Below the pieces are notes generated by a model. The model was given only the letters and a program-made list of their open reading frames with translations. It did not search any database and was not told the DNA's origin. Positions 8,440 to 16,819 of a DNA stretch of 64,000 nt are shown here, one piece after another; the first letter of the stretch is position 1, and every line of letters begins with the position of its first letter. This DNA comes from Thermodesulfovibrionales bacterium (GTDB lineage: Bacteria > Nitrospirota > Thermodesulfovibrionia > Thermodesulfovibrionales > SM23-35): positions 23,975 to 87,974 of the forward strand of contig JAVHLL010000010.1 of assembly GCA_031082155.1 (NCBI GenBank), given 5' to 3'. Position numbers and translations under genes: made by a program.

Positions 8440-9724
8440 AGAAGCAGAAAGCATGCGCATCGGGGAGAGGGAAACGCTGCAGATCGAAAGACTTAAGGCA
8501 ATTCTCAGACGAGCATATAAAAATGTACCCTATTACAAAAATAGATTCGACGAACTGAAGGTTAAACCGGCAGATATTAAAAGCCTTAAAGACATAAAAA
8601 AACTCCCGTTCACCACAAAAACCGACTTGAGAGAAGGATACCCTTTCGGGTTTTTCGCAGTCCCGCGCAAGGAAATAGTAGAGGTGCACACTTCGTCCGG
8701 AACTACAGGAAAGCCGACAGTATCCGGCTATACGAGGAAAGACATAGATATCTGGGGTGAAGTGGTAGCGCGCGCCCTCACAATGTGCGGTGCGACAAAA
8801 AACGATATTATTCAAAATGGATATGGATATGGCCTGTTTACCGGGGGACTGGGCGTGCACTATGGAGCCCAGCGGATCGGGGCAACTATAGTCCCAGTGT
8901 CCGCAGGTCAGACAAAAAGACACCTCGACATTATGCAGGATTTTGGCTCCACCATCCTCACCTGCACCCCGTCTTACGCATTGTATCTTACAGAAGCAGT
9001 TGCAGAAGCAGGCATAAATATCAAGAAATTGAAACTCAAGGCGGGATGTTTCGGCGCAGAGATGTGGACTGACAGGATGCGTGATGAAATCGAAAAGAGG
9101 TTTCACCTGCTCGCACTGAATATTTACGGACTCACTGAAATAATAGGTCCGGGTGTAGCACAGGAATGCGACCAAAAAAATGGACTCCACATCTTTGAGG
9201 ACCATTTCTATCCAGAGGTTGTTTCCCCTGAGACACTCGATCCCCTTCCTGATGGGGAAAAAGGAGAGCTGGTTCTCACTACATTAACCCGCGACGGCAT
9301 GCCGATGATCCGATTCAGGACGAGGGATATAACCACGTTAAGGAGAGAACCCTGCAAATGTGGGAGGACCCTTGTCCGTATGGACCGTATCACCGGACGC
9401 TCAGACGATATGCTGAAGATAAGGGGCGTTCTCATCTTCCCTTCCCAGATCGAAAAAGCGCTGCTTGAAGTAAAAGGCGTAGAACCGCATTATCAAATAA
9501 TCGTGACACGACCGCAGCACCTTGATGAGATTGAGGTACAGGTAGAGACTTCGAAGAAATTATTCTCTGACGAAGTGAAACACCTTGAGGAAGTGAAGAA
9601 GAAAATCGAAAAACACATTGAAAACTCAATCGGGCTCAGGGTAAAGGTTACGCTCGTTGAACCAAAGACCCTTCCCAGAAGTGAAGGCAAAGCAAAGAGG
9701 GTTATAGACAAACGTCAATTATAA
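8426..9724 (+). CDS. paaK: Phenylacetate-CoA ligase (third paralogue)
   Basis: 432 residues, full length. It has the same architecture as the gene at 6638: [10 protein letters not shown], the phosphate loop [11 protein letters not shown], the adenine motif [12 protein letters not shown], the hinge [20 protein letters not shown] and the C-terminal [15 protein letters not shown]. The Cys-bearing loop EPCKCGRT (residues about 310) is also present in the 6638 paralogue as GKCKCGRT. It is paired with the ACT gene that follows at 9736. Differences in the acid-binding region ([13 protein letters not shown] against [13 protein letters not shown]) suggest a different aryl substrate, for example phenyl-, indole- or hydroxyphenylacetate; which one is unknown. 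Confidence 0.92.
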   Translation: MIWNKEAESMRIGERETLQIERLKAILRRAYKNVPYYKNRFDELKVKPADIKSLKDIKKLPFTTKTDLREGYPFGFFAVPRKEIVEVHTSSGTTGKPTVSGYTRKDIDIWGEVVARALTMCGATKNDIIQNGYGYGLFTGGLGVHYGAQRIGATIVPVSAGQTKRHLDIMQDFGSTILTCTPSYALYLTEAVAEAGINIKKLKLKAGCFGAEMWTDRMRDEIEKRFHLLALNIYGLTEIIGPGVAQECDQKNGLHIFEDHFYPEVVSPETLDPLPDGEKGELVLTTLTRDGMPMIRFRTRDITTLRREPCKCGRTLVRMDRITGRSDDMLKIRGVLIFPSQIEKALLEVKGVEPHYQIIVTRPQHLDEIEVQVETSKKLFSDEVKHLEEVKKKIEKHIENSIGLRVKVTLVEPKTLPRSEGKAKRVIDKRQL

Positions 9725-9735
9725 AGGAGTGTGCT

Positions 9736-10167
9736 ATGGAAGTGAAACAAATATCCTTATTTTTAGAGAACAAGAAAGGAAGGTTATCGGAAGCGCTGGA
9801 CGTCCTCGCAAAGGCAGACATTAACATCAGGGCTCTCTCAATCGCTGATACATCAGATTTTGGAATCCTGCGTTTAATTGTCCCCGATCCGGATAAAGCA
9901 AAAAAGGTCCTTACGAAAAGCAGCTTCACGGTCAGGGAAAGTGATGTAATTGCTGTCGGCGTATCGGACAAACCCGGCGGGCTGGCAAGTGTTCTGAAAC
10001 TTTTAACCGATGCGGATATCAATGTCGAATATATGTACGCCTTTGTTGAGAAAAGCGGAGAGAAAGCAGTGGTAGTGTTACGGACAGACAGCATCAGCAA
10101 CGGGAAAAAAGCACTAAAAAAAGCCGGCGTTACTGTGCTTTCTTCTCGGGACGTATATGGGTTATAG
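9736..10167 (+). CDS. Tandem ACT-domain protein (third paralogue)
   Basis: 143 residues, two ACT domains. It opens with QISLFLENKKGRLSEALDVL and the second domain begins VSDKPGGLASVLKLL. It is strikingly similar to the ACT protein at 5026 on the other strand, including INIRAL, DFGILRLIV and NVEYMYAFVEKSGE, so the two are recent paralogues. A clear AAGGAG lies upstream of the ATG. Its 3' end overlaps the convergent iorA end by 38 bases. Last gene of the iorB-paaK-ACT-paaK-ACT operon. Confidence 0.83.
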   Translation: MEVKQISLFLENKKGRLSEALDVLAKADINIRALSIADTSDFGILRLIVPDPDKAKKVLTKSSFTVRESDVIAVGVSDKPGGLASVLKLLTDADINVEYMYAFVEKSGEKAVVVLRTDSISNGKKALKKAGVTVLSSRDVYGL

Positions 10168-11743
10168 ATTTCCTTCTCATTTTCGCAAGTCTCCTGGTCA
10201 CAAACACACAGGGTCTGCGTGAAATAACGACATTTACTCCTTCAGCGTCCAGCTTTTCTCTCAGTATTGCCTCTGTTTTCTCGACATCATACGGGTCGGT
10301 CACTTCAACAGAATTTACACCGCAGGATTTACAGAGTCCCTCAAGAGAGATTTTTCCACCCTCTTCTCCTTTTGCATTAATGCCGGTTAACGGTGTCGGC
10401 TGGTTCCCTGTCATCGCAATCGCTGAATTATCCAGAATAAGCACAAGAATATTTGCCTTGTTATACACTGCATTGATCAATGCAGGGATCCCGGAATGAA
10501 GAAAGGTTGAATCACCAATGACTGCCGCCACTCTTTTTACCCCCTGCTTGGCAATCCCTGCCGCCTTGCTGATGCCGGCCCCCATACAGAGGCAGGTATC
10601 CACAATTTGATAGGGCGGATTGACTCCGAGGGTATAGCAGCCGATATCTCCGGCAGTGAATGCAGGCGCTACCAATTTCAGCGCATCATAAAGCTTGCTA
10701 TGCGGACAACCCGGGCACATTGAAGGGGGCCTGGGAGGCAACGGCTTAGAAGGCTTATCCCTTTTTCGACTTTTTCCCATTTCCGGGATACTCTGGGTTA
10801 TCACATCCGGTCCAAGTTCGCCTATAGCGATGATTTCGCCTGATATTTTCCCTTTCACCCGTGAAGAATACCTCCTTGCGATTTCCTCAACAAAGGGTTC
10901 CCCTTCTTCTAAAACCCAGACTTCTTCCAATCCTTTCACAAATTCCTCTATCAATTTATCAGCAAAGGGGTAATAAGAAATCTTCAGGATAGCATATTCA
11001 GGGCCATATTCCCTGGCATAGACATACCCGATACCACAGGCTATGATCCCTTTCTTCTGGCCATTTTTCAAGGTCTTATTCAACCCTGAATCTTCTCCCC
11101 ATTGTCTCAAACCTTCCTGTTTTTCGTTCAGATTTCTGTGACATCTCAATACATTACTCGGAACAGCGATCATGTTCGCAGGATCTTTCTTCAGTACAAG
11201 AGGATTCTGCTCCCTCACCTCTCCTATTTCAACCGGTGAATAGGCATGGGAAATCCTCGTCACGGTTCTTAGCATCACCGGGAGCCCCGTCTTCTCCGAT
11301 AAGTCGAAAGCCATGATCGTCATATCCTTGGCTTCCTGTGAATCACTCGGCTCGAGGCAGGGTATTTTGGCAAATTTCGCATAGAAGCGGGAATCCTGTT
11401 CATTTTGTGAAGAATATGCTCCAGGGTCATCAGCAACTGCAAGCACCAGCCCACCTTTAATCCCAAGATACGCAATAGTCATTAATGGGTCTGATGCGAC
11501 ATTCAGCCCTACATGCTTCATAGAACAAATCGCTCTTTTTCCTGCATAGGAAGCGCCGATAGCAGTTTCAAAAGCAATCTTTTCATTCACCGACCATTCT
11601 GCATCACCGGAGAAATTCCGTGCGATATAGGTAAGAATTTCAGTAGCCGGAGTTCCCGGATAACTTGTTGCAAGAGAAATCCCTGCCTCTATCGCCCCTC
11701 TTCCAATCGCATCATCGCCTGACAGTATTATCTCTTTATTCAT
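10130..11743 (-). CDS. iorA: Indolepyruvate:ferredoxin oxidoreductase alpha subunit, lacking the C-terminal ferredoxin domain
   Basis: TPP-dependent catalytic subunit that decarboxylates arylpyruvates and passes electrons to ferredoxin. 537 residues from the ATG at 11743 (AGGTGA about 11 bases upstream; an in-frame ATG at 11929 would add an unlikely tail). Domains: the pyrimidine-binding domain (GRGAIEAGISLATSYPGTP, residues about 12-30) and, after residue 340, the TPP domain with MCPGCPHSK, GDIGCYTLGV and the Mg/TPP motif GDSTFLHSGIPALINAVYNKANI. Known IorA proteins usually end in an 8-Cys [4Fe-4S] domain; this one stops shortly after RRPCVFVTRR, and no CxxCxxC motif exists in any frame beyond. 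It is convergent with the ACT gene it overlaps. Confidence 0.9.
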   Translation of the reverse strand: MNKEIILSGDDAIGRGAIEAGISLATSYPGTPATEILTYIARNFSGDAEWSVNEKIAFETAIGASYAGKRAICSMKHVGLNVASDPLMTIAYLGIKGGLVLAVADDPGAYSSQNEQDSRFYAKFAKIPCLEPSDSQEAKDMTIMAFDLSEKTGLPVMLRTVTRISHAYSPVEIGEVREQNPLVLKKDPANMIAVPSNVLRCHRNLNEKQEGLRQWGEDSGLNKTLKNGQKKGIIACGIGYVYAREYGPEYAILKISYYPFADKLIEEFVKGLEEVWVLEEGEPFVEEIARRYSSRVKGKISGEIIAIGELGPDVITQSIPEMGKSRKRDKPSKPLPPRPPSMCPGCPHSKLYDALKLVAPAFTAGDIGCYTLGVNPPYQIVDTCLCMGAGISKAAGIAKQGVKRVAAVIGDSTFLHSGIPALINAVYNKANILVLILDNSAIAMTGNQPTPLTGINAKGEEGGKISLEGLCKSCGVNSVEVTDPYDVEKTEAILREKLDAEGVNVVISRRPCVFVTRRLAKMRRKSITHIRPEKKAQ

Positions 11744-12062
11744 TTGATTTTCATTCACCTGAGGATACCCCTTTAATCCATTTTTTATAATTCTGTTTAT
11801 CATTATACCTAATTTCGATGGAAATGTTTGTGAGACAGGACCCTTCAAGAACAGGTTATGGTCATTTTTATAATCCTCACTATCTTCAAGGGGAGATTGG
11901 AGAAATATTTGGAAATAAACCGATACCACCCCTCCCCCTACTTATTAGGAGGGGCTTGATCTTTCCCCCGACTATTCTGATTACATCCTTAACTCAATGA
12001 GTTTGTATTTCCAAATTTTGCTCTATCAATTGTCAGAATAATGCATGTAGAATATTTATGAA
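11744..12062. other. Divergent intergenic region between iorA and the amidohydrolase gene
   Basis: 319 bases with no supported gene. It should carry the iorA promoter on the minus strand and that of the amidohydrolase gene on the plus strand. A hairpin CCCCTCC / GGAGGGG spans 11929-11954; it resembles a shortened version of the C-rich repeat at 60156-60241 and has no T-run. Confidence 0.5.
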
Positions 12063-12857
12063 ATGAACAATATTATTGATTTCCACACTCACGCCTTTCC
12101 TGATGAGTTAGCAAAAAGGGTAATAAAGATGCTCGAAGATGAAGGAGGCGTCAAAGCTCATCTTGACGGTAAAATATCCTCCCTTCTTTCTTCTATGGAC
12201 GCCTGCGGAATTGAAAAGAGTATCATTTGCAATATCGCCACAAAACCGGAGCAATCCGATTCAATCCTGCAATGGTGCAAAAAGATCCGATCTGAGAGAA
12301 TTGTTCCGTTTCCTTCTTTTCATCCCTATGACCCGAAATTCAAAGAAAGAGTTGATGAAATAAAACAGGAGGGTTTTAAAGGGATAAAATTCCATCCCTA
12401 TTATCAGGATTTTATTATAGACGATGAAAGACTTTGTCCGGTTTATAAAAAAATATGTGATGAGAATCTTATACTGGTAATGCATACCGGCTTCGATTTT
12501 GCTTTCTCGCGGATTAAAATTGCTGATCCTGAAAAAATCATCACTGTCATAGAGAAGTTCCCCTCCCTTAAACTGATCACGACGCATCTCGGTGCATGGG
12601 AGCAGTGGGATGAAGTTGAGCAATTTCTGCTTGGGAAAAATATTTATATGGAGATATCATTCTCGCTTGAGTTTTTAGATGATGCCGTAAGGAAAATATT
12701 TTTAAATCACCCCCAGGAATATATCCTTTTCGGCACAGATTCTCCCTGGACGGAACAGCAAAAAACACTTTCTTTATTAAAAGGCTTGCAACTCGGAGAA
12801 AAAAAAGAAGCACTTATTTTACGCGAAAACGCCACGAAACTGCTGAACTCTGTATAA
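12063..12857 (+). CDS. Metal-dependent amidohydrolase family protein (COG2159-like)
   Basis: 264 residues, a TIM-barrel metal hydrolase of the amidohydrolase-2 family. Visible metal ligands are the N-terminal HTH in IDFHTHAFPDE (residues 6-8 region), the His of VMHTGFDF near 141, the His of LITTHLGAWEQWDEV near 175, and the terminal Asp of LFGTDSPW near 224. The family includes decarboxylases and hydrolases of small ring or carboxylated substrates; the exact reaction is not readable. A single transcription unit, divergent from iorA. Confidence 0.82.
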   Translation: MNNIIDFHTHAFPDELAKRVIKMLEDEGGVKAHLDGKISSLLSSMDACGIEKSIICNIATKPEQSDSILQWCKKIRSERIVPFPSFHPYDPKFKERVDEIKQEGFKGIKFHPYYQDFIIDDERLCPVYKKICDENLILVMHTGFDFAFSRIKIADPEKIITVIEKFPSLKLITTHLGAWEQWDEVEQFLLGKNIYMEISFSLEFLDDAVRKIFLNHPQEYILFGTDSPWTEQQKTLSLLKGLQLGEKKEALILRENATKLLNSV

Positions 12858-12947
12858 CACAAAACTCCAGTGAATATTCAAAAACTTATTTATCCCTTCG
12901 CCCTTGCACAGGTTCGCCCGGTAGTTCCTTGAAGTCTGCACTCCCGT

Positions 12948-13802
12948 CTATTGCTTTTTTATATCTTTCAGTTCTTCTGCCTGATACTGTTCCTGCTGGA
13001 TTGTAAGGTCAAGGTTGATCACCAGCCCGCCATGCTTGTTGACTTCGGGGTCTTTTTTCAGTTTAAGATGCCGCCTGTGAGACTTCAGGGCATCATCTGC
13101 CGACTTGAAAATAGCCTTTGCCATCACCTTGCTCAAATCAATCTTCCCAGGTTTAAACTGGGGAGGGATGCCATTTCCACCAATGTCCTCTGCGAAATAT
13201 GCAATCTGCTTCATCTTCTCCATAGCCTGATCCATAAGCTGCCATGATCTAAGTCCGTTCTTCTGAAAAACCCATGAATAGCGCACATGCTGGAGCATCT
13301 CATTGTATTTGCCCGTCACTTCTCTTTGCAGGAGACTGATGAATTCCATAGGCATTTTCTGTTCTCCTCCCGGGGCTGTTCGCGCCTGCTGAGGTGTCAG
13401 TTTGTTCAATATCCTCTGGAATTTTCGTGCATGGATTGCCGACTCCCATGCTTCCCGCTGCAATACTCTCTTTATGTGGGGATCGTCAACCATATTGGCT
13501 TCACTGTTATAATGAGGGACAAGTTTCTCTTCGTACTCCACATAAGATTTGAAGATTGTCGCTCTGTTTGTCGGATCATAGGGATAAGGAGCGGGGGTGA
13601 AATTCGGTTCTCCTCCCAGTTTCCCGATACTCATACCGAGCCAGTGCATATGCCACATTTCCTCGCGCGACCTCGACAGGAGACTGGCCCCTATCGGAGT
13701 GTCTTCGCCTTCCATCCATGCATGCACCAGATACCGTATTATAGCTGCATGCTCATCGGTCATGTCCCTGTTCAGAAGAGCAATCAATTGAGTTTTTTTC
13801 AT
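12948..13802 (-). CDS. Ferritin-like domain protein
   Basis: 284 residues. The first 130 form a four-helix ferritin-like bundle with carboxylate/histidine pairs in order: DEHAAIIRY, REEMWHMHW, YEEKLVPHY and AWESAIHARKF, the pattern of a di-iron site. A second helical segment follows at about 145-220 (LLQREVTGKYNEMLQH, MEKMKQIAYFAEDIGGNG), and the end is Lys/Gln-rich. The likely role is iron storage or oxidative protection, as in bacterioferritin-like proteins, but the tandem arrangement is longer than plain bacterioferritin. It starts with ATG after GAAAGGAG. Monocistronic. Confidence 0.75.
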   Translation of the reverse strand: MKKTQLIALLNRDMTDEHAAIIRYLVHAWMEGEDTPIGASLLSRSREEMWHMHWLGMSIGKLGGEPNFTPAPYPYDPTNRATIFKSYVEYEEKLVPHYNSEANMVDDPHIKRVLQREAWESAIHARKFQRILNKLTPQQARTAPGGEQKMPMEFISLLQREVTGKYNEMLQHVRYSWVFQKNGLRSWQLMDQAMEKMKQIAYFAEDIGGNGIPPQFKPGKIDLSKVMAKAIFKSADDALKSHRRHLKLKKDPEVNKHGGLVINLDLTIQQEQYQAEELKDIKKQ

Positions 13803-13896
13803 AAGAAACTCCTTTCAGTAAAATATTAGACGGAATATTTTTAATGATATGGCAATATGCAGTCATAGTCAAGAATAAAGAATTAATTATTGCAGG

Positions 13897-14937
13897 TCAT
13901 GTTCGGAGATTTGATGATGCCCTGAGTTGACCGCATGCGGCCTGTATGTCGAGTCCTTTGCTCTCCCGTATCAATGCCCGCACATGACCTTCGAGCAGAA
14001 TCTTCTGGAATGAGAGTATCCGTTGGTCAGAAGGTCTTTTCAATTCATTTCCGGGAAAGGGATTGAACGGGATAAGGTTCACTTTACAGCGCAAGCCTTT
14101 CAGCATTTTTACCAGGCTTCTTGCGTCTTCCTGCGAATCGTTTTTGTCCCTGATCAAGACATATTCAAAAGTGATCTTTCTTGTTGGCTGAAGAGGGAAC
14201 TTTTTACATGACGCGATCAATGACTCGATAGGATACCTTCTGTTTACAGGCATGAGATCACTTCTCGCCTCATCTGTCGCAGCGTTTAACGAGACTGCGA
14301 GGTTTACCTCCGGAGCTTTCTGTGAAAAAAGGCTGATTTTCGGAACTACTCCCGCAGTAGAGACGGTAATTTTCCGTTTTGATATCCCAAGGAAGAGCAC
14401 AATACGCCAGAGCGCTTCTACAACTTCATCGAAATTTTCAAAAGGCTCTCCCATACCCATAAGGACAAGGTTCGTTACTTTCCGCGGCTGAAGAATTCTG
14501 TTGACCGAGATAATCTGATCCACTATTTCATGCGCCTGCAGGCTTCTGATAAAGCCGCCTGCCCCTGTCATACAGAACCTGCATCCCATGGCGCATCCAA
14601 CCTGGGAAGAAATGCAGAGCGTCAGTCGGTTCTCGTCCGGTATGAGAACACTCTCAATTCTGTTCCCGTCTTCGAGGGAAAATAGATATTTTTCTGAACC
14701 ATCAGAGGAATGGAGATGCCTGACGAGACCCAGATTGCTAATACACGCTTTCCCCTCAAGCTTTTTTCGCAGTTCTTTCGAAAACTCGGTGATATCGTCT
14801 ATTGACGTCACGTATTTCTGATATATCCAGTGAATCAGCTGTTGAACTCTGTAACGGGGCAACGCCTGTTCCTGTGTAAAGCGGAGAAGGTCATTTTTTG
14901 AGAGAGATTTTATGTTAATAATATTATTCATTATCAA
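13897..14937 (-). CDS. rlmN: 23S rRNA (adenine2503-C2)-methyltransferase RlmN
   Basis: Radical-SAM methyltransferase that methylates C2 of A2503 in 23S rRNA and of A37 in some tRNAs. 346 residues, normal length. The radical-SAM cluster motif CAMGCRFC sits at residues 115-122, with the family segments NLVLMGMGEPFENFDEV and LAVSLNAATDEARSDLMPVN. The conserved catalytic Cys is in QAACGQLR near the C-terminus. The start is ATG at 14937 or 14931; neither has a clear ribosome site. The upstream 200 bases are AT-rich and hold half of a REPIN-like repeat. Confidence 0.95.
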   Translation of the reverse strand: MIMNNIINIKSLSKNDLLRFTQEQALPRYRVQQLIHWIYQKYVTSIDDITEFSKELRKKLEGKACISNLGLVRHLHSSDGSEKYLFSLEDGNRIESVLIPDENRLTLCISSQVGCAMGCRFCMTGAGGFIRSLQAHEIVDQIISVNRILQPRKVTNLVLMGMGEPFENFDEVVEALWRIVLFLGISKRKITVSTAGVVPKISLFSQKAPEVNLAVSLNAATDEARSDLMPVNRRYPIESLIASCKKFPLQPTRKITFEYVLIRDKNDSQEDARSLVKMLKGLRCKVNLIPFNPFPGNELKRPSDQRILSFQKILLEGHVRALIRESKGLDIQAACGQLRASSNLRT

Positions 14938-15028
14938 TTTATTATAATATATTAATTAAAGTATAGCTTTATATTTAATCAAAGAATTCCTCGATGCTCT
15001 GCATCGGGGTTACTGTTTTCCTTATTCT

Positions 15029-15060
15029 GTCATTCCCGCTTGTCGGGAATCCTTCCGGAG
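15029..15060 (+). repeat. REPIN-like repeat, half copy 2
   Basis: Only the left arm is recognisable: TGTCATTCCCGCTTGTCGGG followed by AATCCTTCCGGA. The right arm is missing; about 30 bases on, an unrelated short palindrome (CCCGAAAGCTTTCGGG) occurs. It lies upstream of rlmN and downstream of the TPR gene, both on the minus strand. Confidence 0.65.
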
Positions 15061-15137
15061 CATATGTTATATAAGACAATACAGGAATGCAAATCCCGAA
15101 AGCTTTCGGGACTGCGGGGTAGTTCATTTATGCCGTA

Positions 15138-15581
15138 TTAGAGTTTGTTTTTTATTTCCCTGATTTTATCCAGCGTGTCCTGATACACTTCCGTCTTCTC
15201 CGGATTCAATGCAATTGCTTCGAGGACTAACTCCTCGGCTTCTTTAAGGTTTTCTTTCTTTATATAATAGAGCCAGGCAAGGTTGTTCCGGGCATCGGCA
15301 TTCTGAGTATCCTTTCTGATTGCTTTTTTATAGCTGACCTCGGCATTCTCATAATCGTTTTTTTGAAGGTATACGTTGCCCATGTAGAAATACGCAAGAG
15401 GAATTGCTTCGGAAGCCTTTTCATATTCCTTCAAGGCATTGTCCAGTTCTCCCTGTTTTTCGTACGCAACACCGAGATTTATATGTTCCTCAGGGCTTAA
15501 AGGGTCATCAAGAATAACAATCCGAGGGAAAGCACAACCAAATGTGCATAGAGCGAAGAGTATCAAGCAGAGAGTGCGCAC
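15138..15581 (-). CDS. TPR-repeat protein, probable lipoprotein
   Basis: About 147 residues from a GTG at 15581. A short hydrophobic N-terminus (RTLCLILFALCTFGC) could be a lipoprotein signal. Tetratricopeptide repeats follow: LGVAYEKQGELDNALKEYEK, FYMGNVYLQKNDYENAEVSY and NNLAWLYYIKKENLKEAEEL. The frame stays open upstream to an ATG at 15761, but that extension translates the REPIN-like repeat at 15620-15683, so I prefer the GTG; its ribosome site is weak. It follows the PA2778-type peptidase gene. In Pseudomonas PA2778 the C39-like and TPR parts are one protein, so this is likely the split-off TPR half. Confidence 0.7.
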   Translation of the reverse strand: MRTLCLILFALCTFGCAFPRIVILDDPLSPEEHINLGVAYEKQGELDNALKEYEKASEAIPLAYFYMGNVYLQKNDYENAEVSYKKAIRKDTQNADARNNLAWLYYIKKENLKEAEELVLEAIALNPEKTEVYQDTLDKIREIKNKL

Positions 15582-15619
15582 CAGGAACTTACTAATAAGA
15601 CCATAAGTAAAGCCACATC

Positions 15620-15683
15620 TGTCATTCCCGCTTGTCGGGAATCTTTCTGAGAAAAGAAGGATTCTGGACAAGCCAGAATGACA
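15620..15683 (+). repeat. REPIN-like repeat, copy 3
   Basis: A 64-bp element: left arm TGTCATTCCCGCTTGTCGGG, right arm reading ATTCTGGACAAGCCAGAATG then ACA. It sits between the C39 peptidase gene and the TPR gene and is translated in frame if the TPR gene starts at 15761. Very close to the reverse complement of copy 5 at 36419. Confidence 0.85.
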
Positions 15684-15777
15684 AAATTGACATGTGAATG
15701 TGGTTATAGTTATGAACTCCTTAATATGTCCCCTGTTGATTTCATGTAGCTCGTTTTCCATTACTTTTCACTACTCA

Positions 15778-16383
15778 CTATGCACTTTTTTTCTTTATAA
15801 GAAGCGTCCAGTAACCCGTTTTTTCCCATGATCTGAGAAAATCATCCCAAAGCACTACTTTTTCTTTGGACCTCCCCGTATGTGCGATGATACCCTTCTC
15901 CGAATAACCCAAAACGACCATAAAATGGTTCTGCTGGTAGAGGGAAAACCCGTAATCAACCATTACAATCAGAGGGAACCCGGCATCTATATCAGTTTTA
16001 AGACTTTCAACGCCTCCCCTGTATTGTTCTGCATACAACCCTTTCCCTTGTGCGTAAAGAATCAGGTCCAGATTCAGCGTTCCCCGCGCTGATTTACTGA
16101 ATATCTCCTCTGCTATCTGCTCCGGGGGCATCGGTAAATTCCAATAGTTTAAAATACTCGCAAGAGAAGAAGGGCCGCATTGATATGTTTCCTGCTGATA
16201 GAAAGGGACATTACTGATTACTCTTGCATCTGAAGCGTCAGGGATCTTTCCACCTGTTTTACAGGAAATAATCATGAGTGAAATAGATATAGTTAGCAAA
16301 AAAAGGAGGAGAATGCGGTCTATGGAGAAAGTTTTATCTCCCTTCACCGCATTCTCCGTGTCTCTGATCTTATTTTGTAACAA
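15778..16383 (-). CDS. C39-like cysteine peptidase lipoprotein (PA2778 family)
   Basis: 201 residues. A hydrophobic segment ending LMIISC (about residue 41) is a lipoprotein signal, predicting membrane anchoring. The papain-like C39 fold follows: catalytic Cys in YQCGPSSLASIL near 70, the His of NHFMVVLGY near 152 and the later HTGRSKEKVVLWD. This matches PA2778-family peptidases, encoded next to PA2779 genes as here. The ATG at 16383 overlaps the upstream gene by 14 bases; a GTG about 39 bases further in has a better GGAG site and is an alternative start. Substrate unknown. Confidence 0.8.
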   Translation of the reverse strand: MLQNKIRDTENAVKGDKTFSIDRILLLFLLTISISLMIISCKTGGKIPDASDARVISNVPFYQQETYQCGPSSLASILNYWNLPMPPEQIAEEIFSKSARGTLNLDLILYAQGKGLYAEQYRGGVESLKTDIDAGFPLIVMVDYGFSLYQQNHFMVVLGYSEKGIIAHTGRSKEKVVLWDDFLRSWEKTGYWTLLIKKKSA

Positions 16384-16762
16384 TAACTTTATGGCCGGTT
16401 AATTTAAGAAGCACAACTATAAGTATCGCGATGACGAGCACTGCAATGACTACACCGAGGCCATCCTGACCGACTTTCAGATCATCCAGCTGGAGCGCAA
16501 TCTGATGAATCTGCTGGTCACTGAGTTGAGAAAATCTTTGCTGGATTTCATCATGGGTAAATCCTAACTGTGAAAGTCTTTCTGTCACAGCCTTCGCTTC
16601 GAGGATATTCTGGATTTTCTGCATGTCCGTGGTTCTTTCCATCTGCGAAAGCGCGATAATCTCAGATGGTGCAAATCCTGCGTCAACCTTAGGGGCGATA
16701 CCAACAAGAAACATTGCGATTACAAGATACCATGATATCTGCTTCATGAAGGGCATTCTCAT
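16370..16762 (-). CDS. PA2779-family small membrane protein
   Basis: 130 residues. An N-terminal hydrophobic/signal segment (MKQISWYLVIAMFLVGIAP) is followed by a helical, Gln-rich central region (LSQLGFTHDEIQQRFSQLSD) and a C-terminal transmembrane helix (VVIAVLVIAILIVVLLKL). This is the layout of PA2779-family proteins, which occur together with PA2778 peptidases. The ATG at 16762 is six bases after GGAGGT; the ATG at 16780 precedes that site. Function unknown; the pair may process or be processed at the membrane (inference). Confidence 0.8.
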   Translation of the reverse strand: MRMPFMKQISWYLVIAMFLVGIAPKVDAGFAPSEIIALSQMERTTDMQKIQNILEAKAVTERLSQLGFTHDEIQQRFSQLSDQQIHQIALQLDDLKVGQDGLGVVIAVLVIAILIVVLLKLTGHKVIVTK

Positions 16763-16819
16763 CTCTTCACCTCCTTTCATTCTGTATGGATGCTGCGTGT
16801 ATAATGTTCTCCATGCACA

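Noticed and set aside
11929..11954. Rho-independent terminator between iorA and the amidohydrolase gene
   Set aside because: It lies upstream of two divergent genes and has no T-run; it resembles a repeat fragment.
15582..15761. 60-residue N-terminal extension of the TPR gene
   Set aside because: It is mostly the translated REPIN-like repeat and lacks a signal sequence; the hydrophobic lipoprotein-like start lies after it.
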